DNA from: Taishania sp037189645
GTDB lineage: Bacteria > Bacteroidota > Bacteroidia > Flavobacteriales_D > Crocinitomicaceae
Assembly (NCBI GenBank): GCA_037189645.1
Contig: JBBCIY010000001.1
Location: 124,001-188,000 of the forward strand
Reading direction: 5' to 3'
Length of the DNA stretch: 64,000 nucleotides
Part shown: one piece after another, positions 9,534 to 17,318 of the stretch
Layout of the letters: the number at the start of each line of letters is the position of its first letter
Position numbering within the stretch: position 1 is the first letter of the stretch
Notes under the pieces: model-generated
What the model was told of the DNA's origin: nothing
What the model saw: only the letters and a program-made list of their open reading frames with translations
Database searches by the model: none
Program-made: the position numbers and the translations under genes

Positions 9534-10304
9534 TCATTTCCTTTTTCTGAACCACCTTCTTTTGGGAATGAAAAGTGTTTCTGTTACCGTAATCGTTCCA
9601 ACTACGCATATTTCCTCCATGGAACGGGGGCGTATTTGCTCTACTGGATGAAGCTCAATTTCTTGTTTCCAGGGTAAATCTTCATTTTTGTTAAGAATGA
9701 TTTCTTTTGATCTTATCATCTGTCGGGGAATGAATTCGATAACGACAATATCTTCAGTAGTAGTTGGGGAAACTATGATTTTGAATAAGCCATCGGCATC
9801 GGAATGAGTCGTATCGATGATGTTCCCGCACGTATCTTTCAGGTAGATTTTACAGAATGATATCGGCTCATTGAATGCGTAAATGATCAGCTTTCCTTCA
9901 ACTGTATGCTTGTGTACAGTGTCCGGTGGAAATGGGAGATTTTTTGTTTCAGCAGTTGTAATTTCCGTTCGGATAGTATCACTCTGGGCAATTCCGTATT
10001 CCGGGGAACCCATTAAAAGCAGTCCCGACAATAATTGCGGAATCGGGTAGAATTTCCGGTGAAGGATCGGCGGAGTATCTTCAATCGGCCGGTTTAGCTG
10101 AGTTGGATGGACATGACCACACACGCCCGAAGTCGTTTTTTTGATCAGCTGGATGATCTGCTGATCGTTCAATCTTGTAAGATCAATGATTGTTTTTGAG
10201 CATTGATTGCAAAACCTTCCTTGTTCGTTTGGAGTCATCGTATTCCATTTTTCATGGCAGGGCTCCGGTATAGTGAGAATATAGCTGCCTTTTTCTTTTT
10301 TCAT
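9534..10304 (-). CDS. Cys-motif N-terminal protein with carboxypeptidase-regulatory-like domain
   Basis: 256-residue protein of unknown function. The first ~45 residues contain PCHEKWNTMTPNEQGRFCNQC, a cysteine/histidine pattern I recognise from many Bacteroidota proteins; it may bind zinc. A short hydrophobic stretch (about residues 83-104, IPQLLSGLLLMGSPEYG) follows. Then comes a beta-sandwich of carboxypeptidase-regulatory type: VEGKLIIYAFNEPISFCKIYLKDTCGNIIDTTHSDADGLFKI. This suggests a cytoplasmic metal-binding head joined to an extracytoplasmic beta domain, but topology is inferred. The C-terminus is basic (RRWFRKRK). It converges with purM and diverges from deoC. Confidence 0.65.
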   Translation of the reverse strand: MKKEKGSYILTIPEPCHEKWNTMTPNEQGRFCNQCSKTIIDLTRLNDQQIIQLIKKTTSGVCGHVHPTQLNRPIEDTPPILHRKFYPIPQLLSGLLLMGSPEYGIAQSDTIRTEITTAETKNLPFPPDTVHKHTVEGKLIIYAFNEPISFCKIYLKDTCGNIIDTTHSDADGLFKIIVSPTTTEDIVVIEFIPRQMIRSKEIILNKNEDLPWKQEIELHPVEQIRPRSMEEICVVGTITVTETLFIPKRRWFRKRK

Positions 10305-10373
10305 ACGTTCAGTTTATTACCAGGATGCAGAAAAAGCAGGATTCCATAAATATAAATGATGTTTGAAATCGTT

Positions 10374-10402
10374 ATATCGTCATATTGCGATGAAACGATT
10401 TT
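10374..10402 (+). repeat. Dispersed palindromic repeat, copy 1
   Basis: ATATCGTCATATTGCGATGA followed by AACGATTTT. It aligns over 29 bases with the copies at 22482 and 33464, with a few substitutions. It lies in the intergenic region upstream of deoC. The core is a degraded palindrome, and the right-hand tail CGATTTT gives the element a direction. Confidence 0.7.
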
Positions 10403-10473
10403 CTGCTCATTGGGAAAATACGGAACCCTTCGCACCTCTGTGGCTTACCCTTTGTGTTTATTCCAAAAAAATA

Positions 10474-10481
10474 TATCTTTA
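10474..10481 (+). promoter_or_regulatory. Candidate promoter -7 box of deoC
   Basis: TATCTTTA, one base from TAnnTTTG, with a TTG at 10452-10454 spaced 19 bp upstream. It lies 20 bp before the ATG at 10501 and supports that start over the longer in-frame TTG at 10363. Confidence 0.45.
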
Positions 10482-10500
10482 TCAAAAATTAATCAACGGA

Positions 10501-11421
10501 ATGAAAAACACCGTAAAGAAAACTGAATCAATTGATTTTTCTCAGACCCCTAAAATTGATAAAGTCGGGGTAGAGGAGCGGGTCGCCCGTTTTCAGACCC
10601 GCAGTTTGAAAGGAGCATCTAAAATACAGGGACTGAAGCTGGCGCTCAATATGATTGACCTGACAACCCTGGAGGGGAAAGACACCCCCAATAAAGTACG
10701 CCAGATGTGCTATAAAGCAGAACATTTACACGATTCTTTCCCCGGCTTGCCGACAGTGGCCGCTGTCTGCGTTTACCCGTCCATGGTAAAGACGGCGAGA
10801 GAGGCATTGGGAGCTTCCAGCGTAAAGATCGCTTCTGTATCAACGGCGTTTCCATCCGGACAGGCAGATCTGAATATCAAGTTGGCGGACACGAAACTGG
10901 CGCTGGACAACGGTGCGGATGAGATCGATATGGTGATTTCCCGCGGTAAATTTCTTTCCGGTGAGTACAATTTTGTATTTGATGAAATTGCAACCATAAA
11001 AGAAGCGTGCGGGAAAGCACGGCTGAAAGTGATCCTGGAAACCGGTGAGCTGGTGACGCTGGACAATGTCCGGAAAGCAAGCGATATCGCGATTTATGCC
11101 GGAGCTGATTTTATTAAGACGTCAACAGGAAAAATCCAGCCGGCTGCCACAATGCAGGTGACCTATACCATGCTGATGGCTATCAAAGATTACTATGATA
11201 AAACAGGGATCATGGTTGGAATGAAGCCTGCGGGAGGAATTTCAAATGCGAAACTTGCCCTGCACAACCTGGTAATGGTTAATGAAACATTGGGAAGCAA
11301 ATGGCTCTCCAATGAATGGTTCCGTTTCGGTGCCAGCAGCCTGGCAAATGATGTACTGATGCAAATTGTAAAACAACAAACAGGAGTTTATCAATCGACA
11401 GATTATTTTTCTATTGATTAA
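10501..11421 (+). CDS. deoC: Deoxyribose-phosphate aldolase DeoC
   Basis: Class I aldolase that splits 2-deoxy-D-ribose-5-phosphate into acetaldehyde and glyceraldehyde-3-phosphate. Starting at the ATG at 10501 gives 306 residues, the long form of the family. The active-site lysine lies in ADFIKTSTGK. NGADEIDMVIS and MKPAGGISNA are further family signatures, the second carrying the conserved general-acid/base lysine. The neighbouring aldehyde dehydrogenase could remove the acetaldehyde. The cluster is interrupted by two short AT-rich genes, the first starting 2 bp after the deoC stop. Confidence 0.93.
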   Translation: MKNTVKKTESIDFSQTPKIDKVGVEERVARFQTRSLKGASKIQGLKLALNMIDLTTLEGKDTPNKVRQMCYKAEHLHDSFPGLPTVAAVCVYPSMVKTAREALGASSVKIASVSTAFPSGQADLNIKLADTKLALDNGADEIDMVISRGKFLSGEYNFVFDEIATIKEACGKARLKVILETGELVTLDNVRKASDIAIYAGADFIKTSTGKIQPAATMQVTYTMLMAIKDYYDKTGIMVGMKPAGGISNAKLALHNLVMVNETLGSKWLSNEWFRFGASSLANDVLMQIVKQQTGVYQSTDYFSID

Positions 11422-11423
11422 GT

Positions 11424-12257
11424 GTGAAAAGGATCGTTTACATATTGATTTTTGTGTTTTTGGGAATTGGTTGCAAAACGAAATCGCCGAGTACAGATGA
11501 AACAACGGAATTAATTGTGGAATCAGACACAACGGTCGTATTGACAAATGCCGGTATTGTTGAAGAAGAAAGAACAAGCGAAAAATGTAATTGTAATGAT
11601 TCTAAGCTGAAGAATGTAGAACATGTCAGGTTTGATGGAGATTCTCCAGACAGGAATGATTCTATTTTATCTGTTTATTCGACAGATAGTCTGAGATTAT
11701 CTGTTAAATCAATTGATTTTTTTGGATTTGATACCATTCCCGATAAATTTGCTGTTTTCAAAAATGTTGAATACATAGGAATTGGAGGAAATACGCAAGG
11801 ATTGGATCTGTTTCCGAATTTGAAGTCTGTCTCTTTTTGGGGAGGATATTTAAACGTGAATTCGTCTGATAAATGGTTGGATAAAATTGAAAAAATTCGA
11901 GTGGAGAAAGGAGTTGTTAAAGGGCTGAATACATTTAAAAGCACTCCTAATTTAAAAGAAATTTACTTGGCGTTCTCAAGCTTTGAACCGTTTCCGTCAG
12001 ATTTTGACCAATTAAAATGTTTACGAAGTATTACTCTTGGTGCATACCGTGGAAATGTAGATTTGTCGAAAATAGATTTATCGTTAAACCCTTGTCTTGA
12101 AAAAGCTGTATTTAATACGTGGTATAATGCTTTTTCAGGTATTCCCAAAGGATTGGATACAAACAAAACGTTTCACCTTGTTGTTGAACATCAAAAATTA
12201 ACAAAAGAGGAAAAAGAAACAGTAAAGGAATTTAATAACCGAAGAAAACAGAAATAA
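11424..12257 (+). CDS. Putative lipoprotein with leucine-rich-like repeats, unknown function
   Basis: 277 residues from a GTG start 2 bp after deoC. The N-terminus MKRIVYILIFVFLGIGC is a lipoprotein signal with the lipidated cysteine at residue 17. The body has weak repeats with regularly spaced leucine/isoleucine (VEYIGIGGNTQGLDLFPNLK, then similar units to about residue 250), resembling leucine-rich repeats of immunity- or scaffold-type proteins. Base composition is clearly more AT-rich than deoC and the dehydrogenase. With the following gene it separates deoC from the ALDH genes, which suggests insertion. No homologue is recognised with certainty. Confidence 0.6.
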   Translation: MKRIVYILIFVFLGIGCKTKSPSTDETTELIVESDTTVVLTNAGIVEEERTSEKCNCNDSKLKNVEHVRFDGDSPDRNDSILSVYSTDSLRLSVKSIDFFGFDTIPDKFAVFKNVEYIGIGGNTQGLDLFPNLKSVSFWGGYLNVNSSDKWLDKIEKIRVEKGVVKGLNTFKSTPNLKEIYLAFSSFEPFPSDFDQLKCLRSITLGAYRGNVDLSKIDLSLNPCLEKAVFNTWYNAFSGIPKGLDTNKTFHLVVEHQKLTKEEKETVKEFNNRRKQK

Positions 12258-12261
12258 TGAA

Positions 12262-12690
12262 ATGTTGAAATTTATTTTTTCAATATTGCTGGTTGTTGTT
12301 TCAAATGTTTTATTTGGACAAACGAGAACATTTTGGGTCAAAGGACATCATTTTCTTATTAGTACAGAGCCGATAAAAAATGAATGGGATACACAAGACA
12401 TGGTAAGTTTACTTTACAGAGTTGAAGACGGGCAAGAAAAATATTTGTTGAAATATTTCAATTACAAAGACGAAGGCGGAGATTGCAACAACTTATTTTG
12501 GAATACGGAAGTGTTAACAATAAAAAACGACAGCTTGATTTTTGAAACGACCTATCATCAAAAAACAGGAATTGACCCCATTCCGGAAAAAAGAAAGCAA
12601 ATTTACAAAGTGAACGAAAATGGAACGTTAACACTTATTTTTGATAAATACAAAGACAAGGGGAAGGAGAATTGGAGAAATGAATATTAA
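12262..12690 (+). CDS. Small secreted protein of unknown function
   Basis: 142 residues with a signal peptide (MLKFIFSILLVVVSNVLFGQ) and a mature part rich in aromatic and charged residues (FWVKGHHFLIS, YLLKYFNYKDEGGDCNNLFW). I recognise no domain. It follows the preceding lipoprotein by 4 bp and shares its high AT content, so the two probably form one unit. A paired exported lipoprotein and small secreted protein could suggest an effector/immunity-like couple, but nothing in the sequence proves it. Confidence 0.55.
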   Translation: MLKFIFSILLVVVSNVLFGQTRTFWVKGHHFLISTEPIKNEWDTQDMVSLLYRVEDGQEKYLLKYFNYKDEGGDCNNLFWNTEVLTIKNDSLIFETTYHQKTGIDPIPEKRKQIYKVNENGTLTLIFDKYKDKGKENWRNEY

Positions 12691-12723
12691 GCTTTTAGTG
12701 TAAAAAGTAGAAAATACATTGCA

Positions 12724-14181
12724 ATGGCAAAAAACAAAAAAACAGAAGGAATTGAATGGAATTATTCCCCGTCATTGGAGGGGACTTCTCATATTCAGCT
12801 GAATAAAAAATACGAGTTGTTTATCGGAGGTAAATTTGTTAAACCTCATTCAGGAAAATACTTTGATACGATCAACCCGGCAACGGGAGAGGTACTGGCA
12901 TCAATTGCCCATGCGGATGAATCGGACGTGGATAAAGCCGTAAAAGCGGCACGGAAAGCATACAATGAGGTATGGAAAAACATGCCGGGAAAAGAAAGAG
13001 GAAAGTACCTGTTTCGAATTGCCCGGCTGATCCAGGACAGAGCAAGAGAATTTTCCGTTATTGAAACCTTGGATGCAGGAAAGACCATCCGGGAATCACG
13101 TGATGTGGATGTACCGCTGGCAGCGAATCATTTCTTTTATTATGCAGGGTGGGCAGACAAGCTGGAATATGCTTTTCCGAACAGGAAAATGGAATCACTG
13201 GGGGTAGCCGGACAGGTTATTCCGTGGAATTTCCCTTTACTGATGGCCGCGTGGAAAATTGCTCCCGCGCTGGCATGTGGAAATACAGTGGTGTTGAAGC
13301 CTGCTGAAACCACTCCGCTGACGGCATTGAAGCTGGCGGAATTGTTCCGGGATGCAGGATTGCCGGATGGAGTTGTGAACATTGTAACAGGATACGGGGA
13401 TACGGGAGAAGCGATCGTTCGTCACAATGATGTAGATAAGATCGCGTTTACCGGTTCAACCCCGGTAGGAAAGAAGATCCACGAAATAGCGATGGAGACG
13501 GGTAAGAAATGCACCCTGGAGCTAGGAGGGAAGTCAGCAAATATTATCCTGGATGACGCCCCGGTTGACCAGGCAGTGGAGGGAATCGTGAACGGAATTT
13601 TCTTTAATCAAGGTCACGTTTGCTGTGCAGGTTCGCGATTGCTCGTACAGGAAAGCGTAGCCGACCTGGTAATTAAAAAGCTGAAAGACAGAATTCAGTC
13701 GTTGATTGTCGGAAACCCGTTGGATAAAAACACGGACATCGGAGCGATCAATTCTGAAAAACAATTGAACACGATCAATAATTACATCAAATTGGGAATT
13801 GCCGAAGGAGCGGAAATGTACCAGCCGGACTGTACCATTCCTGCAAACGGGTTTTACTGTAAACCAACCTTGTTTACAAATGTAGCGCAATCAAGCCGGA
13901 TCGCACAGGAAGAGATTTTCGGGCCGGTACTGACCATTCAGACCTTCCGGACGGTAGATGAAGCCATTCAGAAGGCTAATAATACACCGTATGGCCTGGC
14001 GGCAGGAGTCTGGTCGGATAAAGGTTCCCGTTTGTTCAACCTCACATCCAGGCTGAATGCGGGAGTTATCTGGGGAAATACCTACAACCGTTTTGACCCT
14101 TCCTCACCGTTCGGAGGCTTCAAAGAGAGTGGTTATGGCAGAGAGGGAGGAGTACATGGATTGGGAGCGTACCTTAAATAA
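12724..14181 (+). CDS. Aldehyde dehydrogenase family protein (full length)
   Basis: NAD(P)-dependent dehydrogenase of 485 residues that oxidises an aldehyde to an acid. It has the cofactor-binding motif PWNFPLLMAAWK, KPAETTPL, the FTGSTPVGK glycine motif, the general base E266 in ELGGKSANI, and the catalytic cysteine C300 in FFNQGHVCCAGSR. Near the C-terminus is the conserved NTYNRFDPSSPFGGFKESGYGREGG. It probably oxidises acetaldehyde released by DeoC, although the substrate is inferred from context. The next gene encodes a half-length ALDH. Together they resemble the two-domain ALDH16 type in separate chains. Confidence 0.88.
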   Translation: MAKNKKTEGIEWNYSPSLEGTSHIQLNKKYELFIGGKFVKPHSGKYFDTINPATGEVLASIAHADESDVDKAVKAARKAYNEVWKNMPGKERGKYLFRIARLIQDRAREFSVIETLDAGKTIRESRDVDVPLAANHFFYYAGWADKLEYAFPNRKMESLGVAGQVIPWNFPLLMAAWKIAPALACGNTVVLKPAETTPLTALKLAELFRDAGLPDGVVNIVTGYGDTGEAIVRHNDVDKIAFTGSTPVGKKIHEIAMETGKKCTLELGGKSANIILDDAPVDQAVEGIVNGIFFNQGHVCCAGSRLLVQESVADLVIKKLKDRIQSLIVGNPLDKNTDIGAINSEKQLNTINNYIKLGIAEGAEMYQPDCTIPANGFYCKPTLFTNVAQSSRIAQEEIFGPVLTIQTFRTVDEAIQKANNTPYGLAAGVWSDKGSRLFNLTSRLNAGVIWGNTYNRFDPSSPFGGFKESGYGREGGVHGLGAYLK

Positions 14182-14203
14182 AGAAATTGAATATAGAATC
14201 ACT

Positions 14204-14240
14204 GAATGTTGAATCACAGGTTATCCAAAATTCAATATTC
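14204..14240 (+). repeat. Inverted repeat between the two ALDH genes
   Basis: GAATGTTGAAT (14204-14214) pairs with ATTCAATATTC (14230-14240), including one G-U pair, leaving a 15-base loop. It is AT-rich and has no poly-T run directly after it, so it is more likely an mRNA-processing or stability hairpin than a terminator. Confidence 0.5.
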
Positions 14241-14257
14241 ATAATTCAAAAATTACT

Positions 14258-15139
14258 ATGAGTCGATTGGAAATAATTAAAACATACAAAATTTATATCG
14301 GAGGGGCATTCCCGAGAACGGAATCGGGAAGGTATTATACGCCGGTAAATCCGAAAGGAGAGAAGCTGGGTAATATCTGCCTGTGTTCGAAAAAAGATGC
14401 GAAAAACGCTGTTGTGGCGGCACGGAAAGCAGTTGGAGGCTGGTCGGAACGGGCAGCATTCAACAGAAGCCAGATCCTGTATCGTATTGCTGAGATGCTG
14501 GAAGGCCGTAAAGCGCAGTTTACAGAAGAATTGGTTTTGCAGGGAGCCACGCCAAAAGAAGCGGAAAAGGAAGTATTGCTCAGCATTGACCGGATTGTGT
14601 ACTACGCGGGGTGGTGCGATAAAATTTCGCAGGTGACCGGAAGTGTCAATCCTGTATCATCTTCTCATTTTAATTTTTCTGTTTACCAGCCGGTGGGTGT
14701 TGTGGGAATTGTAGCGGATCAGTCAACTTCATTGATCGGGCTGGTTTCACAGGTGATTCCGGTTATTGCCAGCGGAAATACGGTTGTTGTGCTGGCATCG
14801 GAAAAACAGCCGTTGTGTGCTGTGACATTTGCAGAGGTCATCAACTCATCGGATGTTCCGGGAGGAGTGGTCAACATTCTGACAGGTAATCCGGATGAGC
14901 CGGCAAGTGTGCTGGGTGCTCACATGGACGTAAATGCCATCCTGCTTGGCGCTGACCTGGCAGATCTGAACGCTTCGCTCCGGAAAAGCAGTGCGCTGAA
15001 TTTAAAACGTGTGTTTGAGCTTAAGGCAGACTGGAACCAGGAAGATGCACAGGGCTTGTATCACATTACTGATTTTATGGAGCTGAAAACGACCTGGCAT
15101 CCGGTAGAGAATATTGGAGGAAGCACTTCCAGTTATTAA
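14258..15139 (+). CDS. Half-length aldehyde dehydrogenase-like protein lacking the catalytic domain
   Basis: 293 residues matching only the N-terminal, cofactor-binding half of ALDH: YIGGAFPRTESGRYYTPVNP at the start, ARKAVGGWSERAAFNR, YYAGWCDKISQVTG, and SGNTVVVLASEKQPL where KPAE is expected. The WNFP motif is replaced by ADQSTSLIG. No GST-type glycine motif, base glutamate or catalytic cysteine is present, so it cannot be an ordinary dehydrogenase. It may be a structural partner of the preceding ALDH, like the second domain of ALDH16 proteins. The reading frame is intact and ends cleanly, which argues against recent decay. Confidence 0.75.
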   Translation: MSRLEIIKTYKIYIGGAFPRTESGRYYTPVNPKGEKLGNICLCSKKDAKNAVVAARKAVGGWSERAAFNRSQILYRIAEMLEGRKAQFTEELVLQGATPKEAEKEVLLSIDRIVYYAGWCDKISQVTGSVNPVSSSHFNFSVYQPVGVVGIVADQSTSLIGLVSQVIPVIASGNTVVVLASEKQPLCAVTFAEVINSSDVPGGVVNILTGNPDEPASVLGAHMDVNAILLGADLADLNASLRKSSALNLKRVFELKADWNQEDAQGLYHITDFMELKTTWHPVENIGGSTSSY

Positions 15140-15232
15140 AAGTCTTTTTGATCAGGAGATTAAATAGGGTTTATATACCCATTTATTGGTCATCGTTTTT
15201 AGAATATAACAAAAAACTTAAACTACTAAATT

Positions 15233-15784
15233 ATGAAGCAACAGATTACTGTTATTATCAAGCTGCTTGGATTAATTTTCCTTATTGCTGGCGTGTTTTT
15301 TATTATTTCTCTGGTTCCGGTACTTATACAGGATATTCAGGCGTCTTACGATTATAAATATATATCACTTTTTTATTCGGTGCTTCCGATCACTGGATTA
15401 TTTATTTTTTTCTACTGGTGTATGTACAGGACGGAGAATATTATTCGTTATTTCAGACTGTGTGATTTACATGATACCGGGGAACAAAGCGATACTCCTT
15501 TTTCTATTTCTATAAGAACAGCATTTAAAACAGGTATATTCCTAATTGGTTTTTATCTGCTGGCTGTTAACTTACCTAATGTGATCATTCAACTTGTTCA
15601 GTGGCTGATAACTGAATTGGGTACAGTTCAGAATAATTCATTAGATGATTTATTAAATATATTCTCACCTTTTGTAGGTGATTCTCTTTTATATTCGTTG
15701 ATTTATTCAATTGCAGGGTATGTTCTTGCGTTTGAGAACTCCAGGATAGCAGATTACTTTTTAAGCAAAGACGTGAAGAAATGA
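15233..15784 (+). CDS. Four-helix membrane protein of unknown function
   Basis: 183 residues with about four hydrophobic segments (roughly residues 8-31, 46-62, 99-120 and 153-167) and a charged C-terminus (FLSKDVKK). No motif is recognised. The coding sequence is AT-rich compared with its neighbours, like the two ORFs at 11.4-12.7 kb. The start ATG at 15233 begins MKQQITVIIKLLGLIF. It converges with yaaA. Confidence 0.6.
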   Translation: MKQQITVIIKLLGLIFLIAGVFFIISLVPVLIQDIQASYDYKYISLFYSVLPITGLFIFFYWCMYRTENIIRYFRLCDLHDTGEQSDTPFSISIRTAFKTGIFLIGFYLLAVNLPNVIIQLVQWLITELGTVQNNSLDDLLNIFSPFVGDSLLYSLIYSIAGYVLAFENSRIADYFLSKDVKK

Positions 15785-15793
15785 CATACGTTC

Positions 15794-16558
15794 TTAGCGC
15801 GTAAATACCCATTCATCTTCCGAAGATAAATTTTCATCAAAACGGTAGTTGTCAATGTTATATGCCTTGATATCTTCAGGGTTGGTTAACCTGTTTTTGA
15901 TGATGAAATGAGCCATTTGCCCGCGTGCGTTTTTCGCATACATCATAATTACTTTGTAATCACCATTCTTAAGATCCTTAAAAACCGGGGTGATGACCCG
16001 GCGCTTTAATTGTTTCGGTTGCAGGGCCTTAAAGTACTCTGCTGAAGCAAGATTGATGATCACTTCATCTTTTTCCAGTTCTTTGGACAATGCTTTGTTC
16101 AGCTTATTGCCCCAGAAGGCATACAGATTTTTAGCGGTAGGTGTGATTTCCCATTTTGTTCCCATTTCCAGCCGGTAGGGATAAATCAGGTCCAGCGGTT
16201 TCAGTAATCCGTACAGCCCTGAAAGGATCCTCAGGTTTTCATTGGCAAACAAAAAGTCTGCTTCTGTAAATGATTGTACGTTCAGTCCCCGGTAAACTTC
16301 TCCTGTAAAGATCGTCACGGCAGGTTTTATCACATCCGAAGGAGCGGTTGGCAGCTGCCAGTTTTTATTTCTTCCGGCATTCAGTTCTGCGATGTCGGCT
16401 GAAACATGCATCAGCTTCATCAACTTATCTACAGAGAGCCTGGACAGCTTTTTCATCAGCGAATCGGCTTCCTTTAAAAACTGTGCGGTCGTTGCAGCAG
16501 GTGTCTGTATGTTCGTGTTTGTATCGATTGACTTTGCCGGTGACAGAAGGATTTTCAT
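15794..16558 (-). CDS. yaaA: Peroxide stress protein YaaA (DUF328/UPF0246)
   Basis: Cytosolic protein of 254 residues. In E. coli, YaaA lowers free iron and DNA damage during peroxide stress. Family features visible are the start MKILLSPAKSID, then FTGEVYRGLN, LRILSGLYGLLKPLDLIYPYRLEMG, FWG, and NLASAEYFKAL. The chosen ATG at 16558 begins exactly at this conserved N-terminus; an upstream in-frame start at 16579 would add MQVNNNR and overlap the promoter box. Confidence 0.92.
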   Translation of the reverse strand: MKILLSPAKSIDTNTNIQTPAATTAQFLKEADSLMKKLSRLSVDKLMKLMHVSADIAELNAGRNKNWQLPTAPSDVIKPAVTIFTGEVYRGLNVQSFTEADFLFANENLRILSGLYGLLKPLDLIYPYRLEMGTKWEITPTAKNLYAFWGNKLNKALSKELEKDEVIINLASAEYFKALQPKQLKRRVITPVFKDLKNGDYKVIMMYAKNARGQMAHFIIKNRLTNPEDIKAYNIDNYRFDENLSSEDEWVFTR

Positions 16559-16576
16559 ACGGTTGTTATTTACCTG

Positions 16577-16584
16577 CAAATATA
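16577..16584 (-). promoter_or_regulatory. Promoter -7 box of yaaA
   Basis: Minus-strand TATATTTG, an exact TAnnTTTG match, 19 bp before the ATG at 16558. It supports the shorter start. Confidence 0.5.
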
Positions 16585-16615
16585 CGAATCTCCGGCAGAT
16601 TTTCCGTCAGTATCG

Positions 16616-17317
16616 TCAACAGGAAGCTTCCTCGAAGTATTTCCACAGATTTTCACCCGGAACAGGAGCGATAACGGTTATCTCTTCCTTCGTTGTCGGG
16701 TGAATAAAGCTCAGTTTCCGTGCGTGCAGGTGAATGGACCCATCCGGATTGCTGCGTTTGGCGCCGTATTTGAGATCGCCTTTGATCGTACAGCCGATAT
16801 TGGCCAGCTGGCAGCGGATCTGGTGATGCCTTCCGGTTTCCAGCTCAATTTCAAGTAAGTGATAGTTGTCTGAAGAAACGAGGTGCCTGTATGTTAAAAT
16901 TGCTTTTTTCGCATTTGAGGAGCCTTCTTTTACGACATACGATTTATTCTGCTGCTCGTTTTTTGCCAGCCAGTTGACTAGCTGCCCGGATTTTTTGGGC
17001 GGCATTTGCTCTACTACGGCCCAGTAGGTCTTGCCGGTTTCTTTTTCCCTGAATTGTTGATTGAGGCGTTCCAGTGCTTTACTTGTCCGTGCAAAGATCA
17101 GGGCGCCGCTGGTGGGTCTGTCCAGCCGGTGAACGACCCCGCAGAAAACATTCCCCGGTTTGCCGTACTTTTCCTTCAGGTATGCTTTGATGCGCTCAGG
17201 CAGCGGTTCGTCACCTGTTTTGTCACCTTGTACCAGGTCCGATGCCTTTTTATTGACAACGATCGTGTGATTGTCTTCGTGAAGGATATCCAGGCCGTAT
17301 TTTCCAGACAGGGACAT
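16616..17317 (-). CDS. RluA-family pseudouridine synthase
   Basis: Converts uridine to pseudouridine in rRNA or tRNA; the target site cannot be told from sequence. 233 residues from the ATG at 17317, with the catalytic aspartate in GVVHRLDRPTSGALIFA, the motif YWAVVE, and ETGRHHQIRCQLANIG, all standard for RluA/RsuA catalytic domains. It has no S4 domain. The start lies 1 bp after the panB stop. An overlapping ATG at 17338 would add seven residues. It is likely co-transcribed with panB. Confidence 0.88.
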   Translation of the reverse strand: MSLSGKYGLDILHEDNHTIVVNKKASDLVQGDKTGDEPLPERIKAYLKEKYGKPGNVFCGVVHRLDRPTSGALIFARTSKALERLNQQFREKETGKTYWAVVEQMPPKKSGQLVNWLAKNEQQNKSYVVKEGSSNAKKAILTYRHLVSSDNYHLLEIELETGRHHQIRCQLANIGCTIKGDLKYGAKRSNPDGSIHLHARKLSFIHPTTKEEITVIAPVPGENLWKYFEEASC

Positions 17318-17318
17318 G

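Noticed and set aside
10420..10463. A second dispersed phrase upstream of deoC (CCTTCGCACCTCTGTGGC and a following TTTGTG)
   Set aside because: It resembles intergenic text I have seen in other Bacteroidota genomes, but there is only one copy in this window, so no repeat can be claimed.
10363..10500. Longer deoC start at the in-frame TTG at 10363
   Set aside because: The extension covers the repeat copy and the likely promoter and gives residues unlike any aldolase N-terminus.
11424..12690. Insertion sequence or integron cassette between deoC and the ALDH genes
   Set aside because: There is no transposase or integrase, and I see no terminal inverted repeats or target-site duplications at the borders.
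14258..15139. Half-length ALDH as a frameshifted pseudogene
   Set aside because: Its frame is uninterrupted, starts and ends cleanly, and no remaining C-terminal ALDH half is found in the ~90 bp gap or the next gene.
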